Positions 1 through 11,966 of a stretch of DNA of 64,000 nucleotides are shown one piece after another (position 1 is the first letter of the stretch; every line of letters starts with the position of its first letter). The notes beneath the pieces are model-generated. The model ran no database searches. It saw only the letters and a list, made by a program, of their open reading frames with translations, and was not told where the DNA came from. Source of the stretch: Neopestalotiopsis rosae (Eukaryota > Ascomycota > Sordariomycetes > Amphisphaeriales > Sporocadaceae). The position numbers were made by a program, and so were the translations under genes. Location of the stretch: positions 1,798,001 through 1,862,000 of the forward strand of contig JALGAS010000005.1 in NCBI GenBank assembly GCA_023078685.1, in the 5' to 3' direction.

Positions 1-2798
1 ACCGGAGTCGTACCACCGCGACCTGCGACTCGCAACGGCGTCACGGGCGACAGAACAGCTGGGGGAAGCGGCTGCACTGGGAGTGCTGCCACCACCGGAA
101 CCAGCCCCCTGCGCTCGATCCGCGTTGTGCGAGACCGCAACTTTGCGAATTTCCTGTCTTGCGGTACCTGAGCCACCGAAGGCATGACAAGATTGTCAGC
201 GGCCGAAGACGGTCCAGCCTCAACACCCGGGTGAGGGCCGAAGACTCTGTCCCTGTCCGCCTGGGTCACCTGCATTCCATCGTCGTGAGCCGAATAGGAC
301 GGCCCTGCCTGAGCACTGTAGTGAGGAGTCGGCCACGGCTGGAAAACCGCGACCGGGGCAGGCTGGGGGCCGGCACTCTCCTCCATCTGGACGTCGTTGG
401 TTGTCTCAGATGGCACCACGGGATCGACATCCATGGCGCTGCTCGAGGCGATGGTAGCGGCTGGCAACACATCAACCTCCATATCCTCCACAGGAGCTTG
501 GCGAGACTCCTGAAACAACACCATTGCCGTATTGGCGTCGGGCGCATGATGGTCCAAGGAAACCTCAGTCCACTCATCGTCGTCACCCGAGGGCGCCAAC
601 CCAGTGACGTCGACCATGTCGACATCACCCGGTCTGGCTGGCGACCAGTCCATGTAGGAAGTGTAGGACTCGTCGGCAAAGGGGACAACCTGCTGCTCAC
701 AAGGTTGGCTTGGTCGCTGCACATCTTCCATCTGCTGGCACTCACGCTCAACCAGCTGCACTTCCTCTGGGATCTATCCAGAGGTGGGCTGCGGGTCGAG
801 CTGAAGCCCAGCGAAATGGTCGACGAGAACTACCTCGCGGCACTCGTTCGCGGCGTCAATGGTCATCTCGGCGTCGTTGATAGGAGCCGGCTCTTGACCG
901 GAGAGCACGACTTCTGTTGATGGGGAGGGTGTCCCATCAAGGACGGGGGAAGAAGGAGGGGAGGGCGTAGTCGGAGGTGTAGGAGGGGGGGAGGGTGTAG
1001 TAAGGAGGACGAGGCTCTTGGTGACGGGGGTGGTCCCGGTGCGGCTATTTTCTTCGCCGCTGGGTCCGTCGGACTTGGTATCGTCCTGAGCGCTGTCGTC
1101 GGAGTCGGAGTCGGAGTCGTAGGGGGGCGGTCTAAAGGTCGACTGAGACCAAGGTCGGGACTGGGAGGGAGCATCGTCGTCATCGTCGTCATCGTCGGCA
1201 GAGTCCTCAGAAGTGTGTGGCTGGGTAGGGTTCTGGGAGCTGCCCAAGGAACCGCCCTTCTTGCCATCATCATCATCCTCGTCTGATCCAGCATCGTCTG
1301 ATCCAGCATCGTCTGATCCAGCATCGTCTGATCCAGCATCGTCTGAATCATCGCTCCAAAAATCGTAGTCGAAACCGTAGGTGCTGGTACGACCCTCACC
1401 AGGGCGGGGAGGCGGAATGCGAGCACGACGAGACACTGGGCGGTGTGACTCGGGGGCGAACAACTTCGAATAGGCGAAACAAACGAATCGGTAAAGGAAA
1501 ACAGAGACCTGACCAAGCACAAAAGCGGCGGCCTTGACGATACGGTACACTGTCTCCACGACGCGAGCGATGCGCTCGTAGAGAGGCTGACCCGGGCAGA
1601 GCATCAGAGCCCCGGCGAGTGCATGACACAGCCCGCACAGAACGTAGAGAAGCAGACCCAAAGCACAAAGACCAATGTGAACTCCCAGTTGACACTTGGC
1701 ACAGTAGATCATGCGCTCAATGCCGTGGCGTGACTCGAACAGATCGTACAAGACCAGCACAGCGCCATAGGCGTAGCCCCAAAACCAGCGCTCACCACGG
1801 TACTGACCCACGGCCACACCGCCACTGACCAGAAGGACAGCGACAACAACAGCAGCCAGGGCACCCATGACGACCAGAGGGATCGCAGTCCAAAGGTAAA
1901 TGGCGCAGGCGCACAAGCCGCAGAACCAAACACCACCCATCATGCCAAAGGCTGAACAGGCGGAGATGGCCCAGACAAGCACGAGCCTGAGGTCCAAGTC
2001 AGTTCACAATAGTTCATCAGTAGTCCTTGAGTTGCACATGACTATATTGAAAAGGAGCAAATTCTATGGAATGAACAGTGGGGAGTGGAAGTGGTATTGA
2101 AAGTTGTTGATCAAGCATGATTATGACGAATTGGATGGATGGAATGGGCGAAGTTGTGTTGAGATGAAGTTGGACTGATGATATAATGATGAAGATGGAT
2201 GATGATGATGTATATTGAAATGAACATGTTGGGCAAGTATGATGAAGACGTGCCATGAAGATGGATGTTGAACATGTATGAATGAACGAATGATTGGATG
2301 AATGAATAAATGTATAAATGAATGTACAAATGTATAAATGAATGTTCAAGTGAATAGAGATGTGGTGGGGGAGGAACTTGAACATCATGAAGGTAGCTGT
2401 TTGGAGGGGTAACTGGGCAAAGGTCTGATGGGACGGAGGGGCAGTCTGAACGGCTGGAAAACCAGAGCTTCGTCCCAATGGAAGCATTGGACGGTCAATT
2501 GGATGAAAGAATTGACAGTGTAATCAAGAGAAAAGTGATGGGCACGGGGATGAGGCTCTGGTCGAGCCATGGAGGGAAGAGATGGGGCAGTGAACCGCGA
2601 GCGCATCTCAGAGGACAAGGCTCACGATCATAGACAGAAAACAGACAGGAAGAAGCAGGAAAAACAGGCGCAAACTTACCACTTGAGTCCCTCGGACGGG
2701 TTGTCGGTGTCCAGCGTGGCCAGGTCGACACCGAAGATGCTCATAAGAGCGTAAAGGATTGCCATAAAGGCGGAAGCGCGAACGACGAAGGTATTCAT
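1..2798 (-). CDS. Polytopic membrane protein with long acidic tail (partial)
   Basis: I do not recognise this family. The proposed exons are 2798..2680, 1986..834 and 773 to beyond base 1, giving at least 681 residues with the C-terminus off the left edge. The first exon starts at an ATG (MNTFVVRASAF) and ends at a clean GTAAGT donor; its two leftover bases join in phase to CTCAG|G at 1987/1986. The first 190 or so residues contain several hydrophobic, Cys/Gly/Ala-rich segments that look like four to six membrane spans. The rest is a soluble, Ser/Asp/Pro-rich tail with a DAGSD repeat and Asp runs, so a membrane anchor with a disordered acidic cytoplasmic tail is likely (inference). An in-frame TAG at 776-774 is followed by about 257 more open codons of the same composition. 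A 60-nt GT..AG segment (833..774, phase 0) would remove the stop as an intron; otherwise the protein ends there. The 693-nt first intron is unusually long. Confidence 0.6.
1281..1347 (-). repeat. 15-bp tandem repeat encoding DAGSD units
   Basis: Four exact copies of a 15-bp unit (gtctgatccagcatc on the plus strand) occupy 1281-1340, with a partial fifth after them. On the minus strand they encode successive Ser-Asp-Asp-Ala-Gly units in the acidic tail of the membrane protein. The unit length is a multiple of three, so gain or loss of copies would keep the frame. Confidence 0.9.
1987..2679 (-). other. Long first intron with ATGAATGA-like simple repeats
   Basis: This 693-nt interval is inferred as an intron from a GTAAGT donor at 2679, a CTCAG acceptor ending at 1987, and exact phase agreement between the flanking exons. 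It contains a loose tetranucleotide-type repeat (atgaatgaatg / atgtataaatgaatg) at about 2271-2350. Translation of the interval gives only low-complexity frames, so I see no extra exon, though a small one cannot be excluded. Confidence 0.55.
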
Positions 2799-4979
2799 CG
2801 TGATGGATCAAATGATCAGGGGTGCGTAAAGCAGCGAGGGTGACAAAAGTCGGGAATCGGATCGAGAATAAATTCAAGAGGCGAAAAATCGAAACGGCGA
2901 GAGCTTTCTGCAACACAAGGAGCGGCGTTACTTGGTAACTAGCAGTATGTATCACAATCTGAAAGGTGGACGGATCGACAGACGAGAAAGGGAAAAAAGA
3001 GAAAAGTTTCAAGCTTCAGTTGGGAAGGGGTTTTATAGTAAGAAAAATGGGCGGGCAGGCTGGCAGCTGTCGGCTGCGCGCGCAGCCCACGAGTGCTGCG
3101 TTGCCCGGTGGGTTGCGAATAGTTGCAAACGACCGCCAGAGGAAATTCTCTCATTGGTCGGTTTCCAGGCTGCCTGGTTTCCAGCGGGCAGCTTAGGTCT
3201 TTCGTCCTCTGTAACTTGCTGGTCATTAGCAAGTCGAGCCCTGGAATTCTGCTCGAGTTCGTCCCTCGAAGCAGCCGAGTCTGCTTGATGCCGCGATACA
3301 TGTTGATGTTCATCATCAACAGCATAGATCACAGCAGTGCAGTCACTTGTATATAGCATCTATCAGTACTCCTCTGGACATTCCTTCGATCCCCTTGCGC
3401 GCAGCTTAAGTATTATGGAGAGTTAACTATCAAAACTCTGGACGTGACCTCAACACACGCAATTCGTGGACCTTGTGACTCAGAAGCACAAACTACAAGT
3501 TGTCATTTGGCATACCAAACATCACGTACATGTGTCTACCACTAGAAAGTCTATGTACACTCGTGACCAGACGGTCAGCTAGCTGTAAGTATTGTCCCCT
3601 GTTGATAAATACTCAGCAAGACAGACACATATGTAGGCTCATCAGTCCTGATTGGGGCCGTTTGCTTTGATTACAGCCTGCGATCCCCCGCGCCCACCCT
3701 GTTGACGAGCTTCCCCCGCATAGCAACCAGTACGTGACGCGTCAAGCTACAGCAGCTTGGCCATTCTGTGGTATGTAGCAGCCAGTCGCGGCCAGTGGAC
3801 TTGATATCTTGGAATAACGCGCTCTGTTTGGCATCACCACCAGAGACAATATGTCACCACAGAAGACTGTGCGTGCTGTCAAATCACTTGTAGAAACTTG
3901 TAAACCATGACTAGACCATTAATCTCGACGAAGAGATAATTTGCGGCTAAATACTACCTGGACGCACTTGAAAATCAGAGAGTGATTCCTGCGGACCACC
4001 CACGGCGTAGCCGTGGCGACTGCGCCAAGATACCTAGTTACGATGCTGAATGTACAGTTTGGCGGCTGCTCAACATGTTCGTTGTGATTTATCTCAAGTC
4101 TATGCTGCCTATCTGTGGATTCAAGTATTTTTCAGGTTTTCTCTTCCGCGTGCCGCCTGTGGCGTAGATTAAGGCAACATCTGGCCGTGATGGTTGCTTC
4201 CACGTGCAATGCGGACTTTCATCAATTTGATTTCAACGCAAACTCGGGGCCAAAGAACTCAGTGTCTAATACTGGTCTCGAGAGCTCAATTTTGCAATAG
4301 CTCCACGTTTTACGGGTCAGTGTAAAAATGCATATGGTTTGGCAACGATAGCTTGCTTGGTTTGGCTATTCTCAGTAATAATGAGAACTCAGACTGAGTA
4401 GTAAGCTTAATTACATCATCCTTTTCTGAGCATCTGGCTTCCATGAAAGTATAAAAAGTTTAGAATTGATCTATAGTAGTTAGTCTAATTTCATATTTTC
4501 AAGACATAATAGCAAGGCTCGATATGGAATTTGTTCTCTCTCCCTGATGCAAGGCATGAATCATATATGAGAACGTAAATTAGTTATAGGAATATAAAGG
4601 AGTCCAATTATTTCACCCTGGAACTCACTGGTATAGTTCCGAATCACCAAGAATTGCCCTAGTTATAACTTAAGGAAATCTTGCCAAAAACATTGCGCAG
4701 GTCTCTTATACATATCACTTGCTTCATGGTGATGGACTTCAGAGCGAATTCAAGATGGTAAAAGCAGTAATGAATGCGCACGTGTGCCACAATGATTAGT
4801 CATGCAAAAACTAGTCACTGTAGGAATGGTTGATCTGTAGACTGATCTAGAAAAGACTTGTAATTCGAACTGCAGAACGCTAAGGTATATTTCTTGACTC
4901 CAACCGCCAAAACGCCATCCATGAACAGTCCTACTCAAGTGACTGCAAGACATCAATCATCAACCTCGATCCTGAAGGC
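2799..4979. other. Intergenic: upstream of membrane protein, downstream of Spc7
   Basis: About 2.2 kb with no convincing coding frame on either strand. Bases 2800-3060 are probably the leader and core promoter of the minus-strand membrane protein gene. From about 4300 to 4700 the DNA becomes markedly AT-rich. No tRNA, terminator or repeat is recognisable. Confidence 0.5.
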
Positions 4980-7900
4980 TTATTTTCTACCCCTAGCCAA
5001 GAGTCTTTCATGTAACTCAACTATGGCATCGCTCCACGAAACCTTGTCTTCAGCCTCGTCTCTTGTTCTGACCACTTCACCCAGGCGCGTAGCCAGATAA
5101 TCGCAAACGTTATCAATCTTGAAGTGCTCGCCGTACACCACCTTTGCTTGAGGTGAGATGACAATCTCCAGTCCTTGAGGTGTGTCTTGGGCATGCATCC
5201 CCACTACAATATCGACCTTGGTTTCCAAAGCTGCAAGGAGCAGGACAACCCTGACCGCGAGGGAGGAGTCGTCGGTCCGGGAGACGTCGGTCGGAAAGGT
5301 GCAATTTAACATGCGGATGTCGTTGGCCACGGCTCCGGCCTTGTCCCACGCGGCGCCGACGGCCCGGAGGAGAGTGGAGATCTTTGTGCTAGTTTGGTCC
5401 AGTCTCCTTACGTAATCACGAATGTTCTGGACAAAAAATTCCTTTTCGGGAGTTGATGGCTGTGGATCGCGCTCCCGATTGGCTGCAACATACCACAGGT
5501 CAATGCGCTGGCCACTAGAGGAGCTGCTGGGCTGGTGCGCGCTGCCCTGGAATGAGGCAATGTCAAACACCAGCTCAATATCCCGGCGGTACGACATGGA
5601 AATTCTGCTTCCAGAAATGCCACTGATGTTCCAGCCATGCTCCTTTTCAATCGCATCGACTTTTTCTGCACGCACATGTTAGTCTCAACCTGGACATTGC
5701 AGTTCGTAGCGGACCAACCTTTGAGAGAGCTGATTTCGTGAGAAGTCCAGCCTCTGCATTCCTCGCGAATTTGCTCGGCTTCCGCAATCTCTGCCACGCA
5801 GTCTTGCTTTCTCCGTGATAAACCCACCACTGTTGCCTCGGTCTCCTGCAGTGCATGCTGGAACTCCTCAATCTGTCGGGCCATGGCTTCAATGTCGGCG
5901 TCGACTGATGTCAGTTCAGCACGGGCAGCCAGCAAGTCCTCGGGGTCACAGTCTGCAATCTCTTGGGCAATAGCCTGCAGGTTTTCGTTCTCGGCTTCGA
6001 GTGCTTCTGACTGTGCCGTGAGTTCTGGCAGTATAGATTGTAGCAGCTTTTCTTCCTTTTGCAAGACCCGCTCGTCCTCATCCATCTCCTCGGCTATCTT
6101 CAAAAGGCCTTCCTTGAGGCCATCTTGAAGCTTCATGCGCCATTCGTACCACATGGCTTTGCTGAGTAGTCGTGCATGCGTTTTGACGTTCTTGAACTGA
6201 TTGTCCATCAGTAGCTTGAAGTCTGGCGATGCAGATATGTACTCCTTGAACAGTGGCGGATTCTCTTCAAAGGTCTCAGTCTCAATCTCGCGCACAATGC
6301 GACGTCCCTCGGAAATGTACTTCTTCAGCTCGCGGCACGAGTGCTGATAGAGCTCCAGCATGGGAACTGTACAAGCTCCAGCCACGACGCAACGCTCGAA
6401 TGACATGTCATCTTCTCTCTGCAAAATGCTATCTCGGAAGGAGTCTGGCGCTTGAGTGTGTCGTCGCTTGGTGGTGGTAAGTTCCATGAATCGGATGCTT
6501 GTCATGTTCAGGAAGTCCTGGAGGTGGATGCGCTCCACACCGTCATCGGGAACTTCGATATCGTATAGGCGTGTAGGATCCTCGAAGCTGAAGGTATTTG
6601 TAGGCTGATCTTCGACATGCTTGAATTTATTCTTGGCTTGGGGTGACTGTGCGGAAGCAACTTTGGTTGGTGAGTGGGACGATGGCGTACTGGCAGTCTC
6701 TTCTGTCTCTTCAAGAGCACGTCCGGATGATCTTGTGCGGCGGCCCGTTGTCTCAGCTTTAGAGGGAGGTGCATTTAGTCGGACATTCTTGACTGGTGAT
6801 TCTTGGTGACCCTTGAGCCTCTTGACACCATCTCTTTGCTCATCTTCCTCCTCGTCATCGTCCAGTTCAAAAGGTCGCTTGCCAAGAAGACCCTTGGCAC
6901 TGCCGACATGCAAACTCTTTCGGCCGCGGAGAGGAACACTCTTCTTCTTTGGCGTCATGCTGGAGATCATGTCCTTCAGAGTCGTTGTCGAGTTCTCGTC
7001 ATCGCCATCTGCTTCTCTTTCAAGGATTTTCCGGCCACTTTCGCGCTCCTCTTCACCCCGGCGATCTCTGTCAAGTTCTTCCTCAATGGGTCGCGGATCG
7101 GCGAATGACACGCCTCGCCCAGGTTTTCCAGGAATGAAATTGTCGGCCGCTTCGCCAATCGAACCACGACGGTCCAAAATCTGAGAAACCTTGGGAGATC
7201 CCAAGCCTGGACGATCGACTCCCACCCCAGATAGTGTGCGCTTCTGGGGCGTGAGAATGTGTCGTGGTGTTGAAATGCCCGTTGATGGATCTTGCTGAAA
7301 GATGCTGGTTCTGAAAGGGCTTCTGAAAGGGCTCTTGTGGACTGACCGAGGCGTTTCTGAAATCTGAATTACAGGCCGCTGGGGCGAAGCAGTCCTTACC
7401 GGTGTTGTGCTTGGCGACTCGGTGGTGGGTGTCTTCTTCGGTGGAGACGGAGCGACCTTGGACTTTGGCGTGAGTGCTTTGAAAGGACTCGAGGACTTTG
7501 CGGGCGAAGCGTTACGGATGCGTGTTGAGCTTCGTAGAGATGAGTTCCTGAGAGGCGATGGGTTCGCGATAGGGGATGAGTTTCGCATAGGAGATGACAT
7601 CCGCATAGGGGACGAGTTTCGCATGGGAGATGACGAATTCTGTATCTGGATCGTACTGTGGCGAAGACCCTTCCCACGGAATGCTGACAGTCCAGGACTT
7701 TCAACAACCGGTGATGACGCCTTTTTCTCAGTCAGAGTCAAAGCAGACATGCGTCTCTTGGAAGGAGAGTCGGCCGTGACAGGGGTAGCGTCGTTCCGAT
7801 CGACCTCTTCTTCCATTAGTTGTTTGGCTGCTGTGCGAGCCTGCTTGGGAGATGGCTGTGTGATGATACCACCAATGGCCTGCGTCATGTCCATGCCCAT

Positions 7901-9664
7901 GGTCGCGTCATCTTCGTCATCCTCGACTTCAGTGACCTGCTGCTCGGGGATGATACGACCAAAGCCTGTTGTCATGTCCATAGTAGCTTCATCGTCGGCG
8001 TGCGTGGTTCGGCGTCTGCTAGGCAAAGACTTCCTCGTCTTGGTTGCAGTCTGAGTTGAAGCCAAAACACCCCCTATCACATTGGTGAGCTCCATTGACA
8101 TGTCCTCGTAACCTGCCTCGCTCTGCAACTCGGTGACGTCGTTTTCTTGATCTTGTGTCTGTCGAATGCCGCCAATCGCCATCGTCATGTCCATGGTTGC
8201 ATCATCCAAGTAGGAATCTTCATTGGCCTTCTCGGGGCTCATGACACCCTGTCGAGCGAGGATACCTCCTATGACCTTAGTAATGTCCATTGACATTTCC
8301 TCCTCTGCTTCGTCATCTTCTGGGCCATTTGACTTGATAATACCGCCGATTGCGTGGGTCATGTCCATGTCCATGTCCATATCCATGTCAGTCTCGCCAT
8401 TGTCCTCATCTTGGGCACTAGGTGCGGCAGCATGAGATGCCTCAGGCTTTGATTGTGGTGGATCGCGTTGCGCCAAAGCAGGCTTCTTGGCCCAGCCAAA
8501 AGAGGGGATGATTTCTTCCTCTTCGTCGATACTTTGAGTCTGTGCTTGTCTCTGTGCCAGTCGTAGAGCGTCGTCCAAAGTATCGTTCTCGAAATCCACG
8601 GAACCCTCCGTCCAATTTGATCGGCCAGATGCAATTGACGTGCCCGTCATGTCGTCTATATCCAAACCCATTGTGGTATCATCATTGTCAGAGTCGCTCC
8701 CGGAGTCCGACTCGATCTCTTCGTGTGTCTCGATCACTCCGTCCGTGGCGTCGGAATCTGAGCTGTAGACGGTCGAAGCCAACGTGTCATCCTCGCCATC
8801 GTGGTAGTTCAGAGTAGACGCGGCTGAGCTTCTTCTGCGCTTCTTCTGGTGCAAGTCTCTCTGGTCGTCAGGCGTGTCCGGCACTAGGTCATCTTGGTCT
8901 GGCGGCGTTGAGGGTGGATCCGAGCCATCTGGACTGTCAGGTGCTTGTGGTTCTGGCTGTGCGGCGAGTTCTGAGGCCTGTCGAGCAGCTTCGGACGCGG
9001 TCGACGACTCTTGCATGTATTCAACCTCATGAAACGTGTGTAGCGTAGCTTCTGCGGCAAACGAAACTCTGCGATTGGCCAGGGACTTTCGTCGTGCCTC
9101 TCTGCGATCGTTGATCTCCTTCTCCAGGGCCTTTCTCTCTTCTTCTTCGCGTTTTCTTGCAGCAGCCTGCTGCTCCTCCTCTGTGCGCAATGCAATCTTC
9201 TTTCCAGAAGAATTGGAATCATCCCTGCCAAAGGGGCTATAAGGCCCGTTGGCGCCCTGAACACTCGACGCAAACAATCGCGGCTTAGGCTTATGTGGTG
9301 GAATGTCTGGCAATATGGGAATCGTTGGTTTCAAGATCGATCTCGGTGGTGGTCTGACTGGTGCGGCGAGCGACTGAAGAAATCACGTCAATCTCTGCTA
9401 CATGGCACGAGGATTGCGAAGACGAGCATAACGTCGGACATGTCAACTTACCACACGTCTGTTCCCAGTGCTTGGTTTGAGGGCATCAAGTCCACCTGGG
9501 CCCATGCTCTTGCTTCGCGACTTCTTTCGGCCTCCATTACCGGCCAAAGAGCTAGCCACATCCACGGTGATATTCTCCTTATCCATCTTCTTGCGCACTG
9601 GCGACTGGCCAGTGGATTTGCGCGATCGTCGGGTCGAGGGCACGGTTGCATCCATCTTGAGCAT
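4980..9664 (-). CDS. spc7: Kinetochore scaffold protein Spc7 (KNL1/Spc105)
   Basis: Outer-kinetochore scaffold of the KMN network; members of the family bind PP1 and recruit Bub1/Bub3 for spindle checkpoint signalling. Exons 9664..9452, 9373..5719 and 5665..4980 give 1,517 residues; introns are 78 and 53 nt with matching phases. The N-terminal region holds the two PP1-docking motifs of the family, SILK at residues 83-86 (just after the first splice junction) and RVSF at 173-176. Residues about 400-575 contain six MELT-like repeats ending in (A/V)IGG(I/V) or a variant, after a degenerate one near 303-316. Then come Ser/Pro-rich SSPMRN-type repeats, a conserved NMTSIRFMELTT segment, a long coiled coil, and a C-terminal region where RWD domains lie in the family. 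The start could be the Met at residue 1 or at residue 4. It is divergent from RPS11 with 575 bp between them. Confidence 0.95.
7862..8389 (-). repeat. Array of six MELT-like repeats in Spc7
   Basis: Codons for residues about 400-575 of Spc7 encode six spaced copies of a motif of the form M-(D/E/S)-M-(D/E)-(M/I/L)-T-x-x-IGG(I/V), for example MDMTMAIGGI, MSMELTNVIGGVL and MGMDMTQAIGGII. One copy (MDMTTGFGRII) is diverged and one is extended by repeated Met-Asp. In characterised KNL1/Spc7 proteins the phosphorylated Thr in this context is the docking site for Bub3-Bub1; that role here is inference from the family. Confidence 0.85.
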
Positions 9665-10239
9665 ATGTAGGTGCGACAGTGATGCAAAAGGTGGCGCGAC
9701 CCTCGTTCAACTAAAAGAGCATATGTTCAAAGCAATTTGTACCGATCCGGGCCATGAGAATCGCAAGCGCGCATGAACATCACTTTAATTCAGTGTGGAT
9801 GTAGGCAAGCGCGTCACAGCAGGCGGGTCACTTATGTTTGGCCTTTGCAACGGACTTCCATTGTTTACAGCACTTCCAAATCAAGACTAGTGAGGGACCT
9901 CTTAAGAAACTGGGGAATGCTCACAGTGGGTCGGTGCTTCTGAATTTGCAGAGACTCAATTTGGCAGGGGCCTGCACCGCCACCGACAGGCTCACGGGCC
10001 AGCCAAGGCCTTAGCCCCACCCTGAGCTTAGTTTCGGCGGCACAAAGCCACACATCAGCCACAGCCCTTTTTGCTTGCCCGCACACATTTGAAATTTCGT
10101 GACAAAATTCTTAGGATTGGAGAGACCCGCCTCGAAACTCAAGAACACCCATTCTTTCGCCCAACGCCCAACCTCAAGTCAACCACCAACTCGGCCACCG
10201 CACGACCTTTGCGACCATCGACCACCGACAATCGCAAAA
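9665..10239. promoter_or_regulatory. Shared divergent promoter region of spc7 and RPS11
   Basis: These 575 bp separate two divergently transcribed genes. The RPS11-proximal 150 bases are rich in CAACC/CACC, typical of a fungal 5' leader. No clear TATA box is seen for either gene. The region must carry promoters for a cell-cycle gene and a highly expressed ribosomal protein gene. Confidence 0.5.
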
Positions 10240-11023
10240 ATGGCGACCGAGCTTACCGTCCAGTCTGAGCGTGCTTACCAGAAGCAGCCTCACATCTTCC
10301 AGAACTCCAAGGTCAAGACCAAGTCTGCTAGACCTGGAAAGGCTGGCCGAAGATGGTACAAGGACGTCGGTCTGGGTTTCCGTACCCCCAAGACCGCCAT
10401 TGAGGGCAGCTACATTGGTACGTGAGAGAGAAAGACAGAAAATTGCAGTGGAGGACAAAAAACACAATTGCACCATGGGAAGGGATCGAACCACGAAACT
10501 TCAGCCGGATCTGCATCTCGAAAATTTGCGACACGGCGCAGAACCATACAACTCCATTCCGAATCGCGCGACACTCTTTTCTTGGATTGGGGGGATTTTT
10601 TCGTAATGACCAGCCGCTGACATGATTCCTACCTACAGATAAGAAGTGCCCCTTCACCGGTCTGGTCTCCATCCGTGGCCGTATCCTGACTGGTACCGTT
10701 GTTTCCACCAAGATGCACCGTACCCTGATCATCCGCCGGGAGTACCTCCACTTCATCCCCAAGTACGCCCGTTACGAGAAGCGCCACAAGAACCTTGCCG
10801 CCCACGTCTCCCCGGCTTTCCGTGTTGAGGAGGGTGACCAGGTCACCGTTGGACAGTGCAGACCTCTCTCCAAGACTGTATGTGGCATTTTCCACCCTCG
10901 ACGCGCACGAGCGATCACTGCGGACACACATGAAGACTTACACTTTGACTCTAGGTCCGATTCAACGTTCTCCGCGTCCTGCCCCGCACCGGCAAGGCCG
11001 TCAAGAAGTTCAGCAAGTTCTAA
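10240..11023 (+). CDS. RPS11: 40S ribosomal protein S11 (uS17)
   Basis: Small-subunit ribosomal protein uS17, which contacts 18S rRNA. Exons 10240..10417, 10639..10877 and 10955..11023 encode 161 residues, the usual length for eukaryotic uS17. The start is the ATG in caaaaATGGCGACC, giving [20 protein letters not shown], the family N-terminus. The central exon carries the conserved [20 protein letters not shown] core and the last short exon ends in KKFSKF. Donors are GTACGT and GTATGT; acceptors are CTACAG and CTCTAG. Intron 1 is 221 nt, longer than most introns here; I looked for C/D-box motifs of a hosted snoRNA and saw none. Confidence 0.97.
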
Positions 11024-11966
11024 AATGGTTCATCTCTTCTGGGGGGCATTAAGGCGTCAATTGCATGAAAGGGTTCGTCATGTGTTCTGAGAATTAGGAC
11101 TAGGGCGGTTCAATAGGATGCTGCTCGGCCAAAAGAAGCCATGTTTTGCAGCTAAGAATACAACGATTTCACGCACACCAACTCTACCTCGAACGATTCG
11201 CGATTGGTTTCCTGGGACGATAGATACCGAAAAACTTGGGGCATGGGAGATGTATCGATATGACAACGACACGTCTTGACGATCAGGATGACTATTACTC
11301 GTCCATGCGCATTTGGAGAGCCTTGCAAGTGAATGTCTTGTTTCTCGACCTCTGATTCTGAGTGCAGGCATCAAAAGGTGCCTGTGGTGCTTGCTTTGCG
11401 CGCCATACTGATCTAAGCAGTTTCGATATCACAATGATGCTGCAGAACGGATTTGAGTATGAGCTGCCATTAGTTTTCCAGAACTCATTTATATACCTGT
11501 GTTCGACGTTGAATGTCAAGGTCCCAAAACAAGAGCCATAGTGATGTCAACATCAATCTTACATGTCGAACTTTCAGGCGATCTATGAATAAATGTCTAT
11601 TTTGAACATACTAGAAAATGAATATAAAGCCGAATTGCGCAAATCATGTGCTGTTCACTTACATGGAAAAGTAGAATTCTGTGTCTACAATATGATGCAA
11701 GTGTGAGATTGTTAGCACTGTATATACTAGACATCTGAGTATGTATGCACAGTCCCATAATGATGCGGCACCGTAAGCTACGGGTCAGAAGCCAGTAGCT
11801 CGGAAGATCCCGAAGCCTATTCTGGAAGCTTCAACTTTTTTCTTGTACTCAGCGATTCGCGACGACAGCAGCTCGAGACACGACGACGCTGATCTAGGCG
11901 CGTCAATTTGACTTTTGATACCTCAATTTCCATATACAGTCTTCGCGATCAGTCACAGGAGACAAA
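11024..11966. other. Intergenic between RPS11 and twin CX9C gene
   Basis: About 940 bp holding the 3' UTR of RPS11 and the promoter of the following gene. AT-rich stretches occur at 11560-11720. No open frame looks coding. Confidence 0.5.

Noticed and set aside
159..920. Plus-strand open frame of 253 codons
   Set aside because: It is antisense to the acidic-tail coding sequence of the membrane protein and its Arg/His/Leu-rich composition is that of a shadow frame.
2017..2487. Minus-strand frame of 156 codons inside the long intron
   Set aside because: It is Ile/His/Ser simple sequence from the ATGAATGA-like repeats and has no splice-supported link to the flanking exons.
10440..10530. Possible minus-strand tRNA in the RPS11 intron
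   Set aside because: The T-loop-like GGTTCGATCCC lacks a complementary T-stem and no anticodon or D arm could be drawn.
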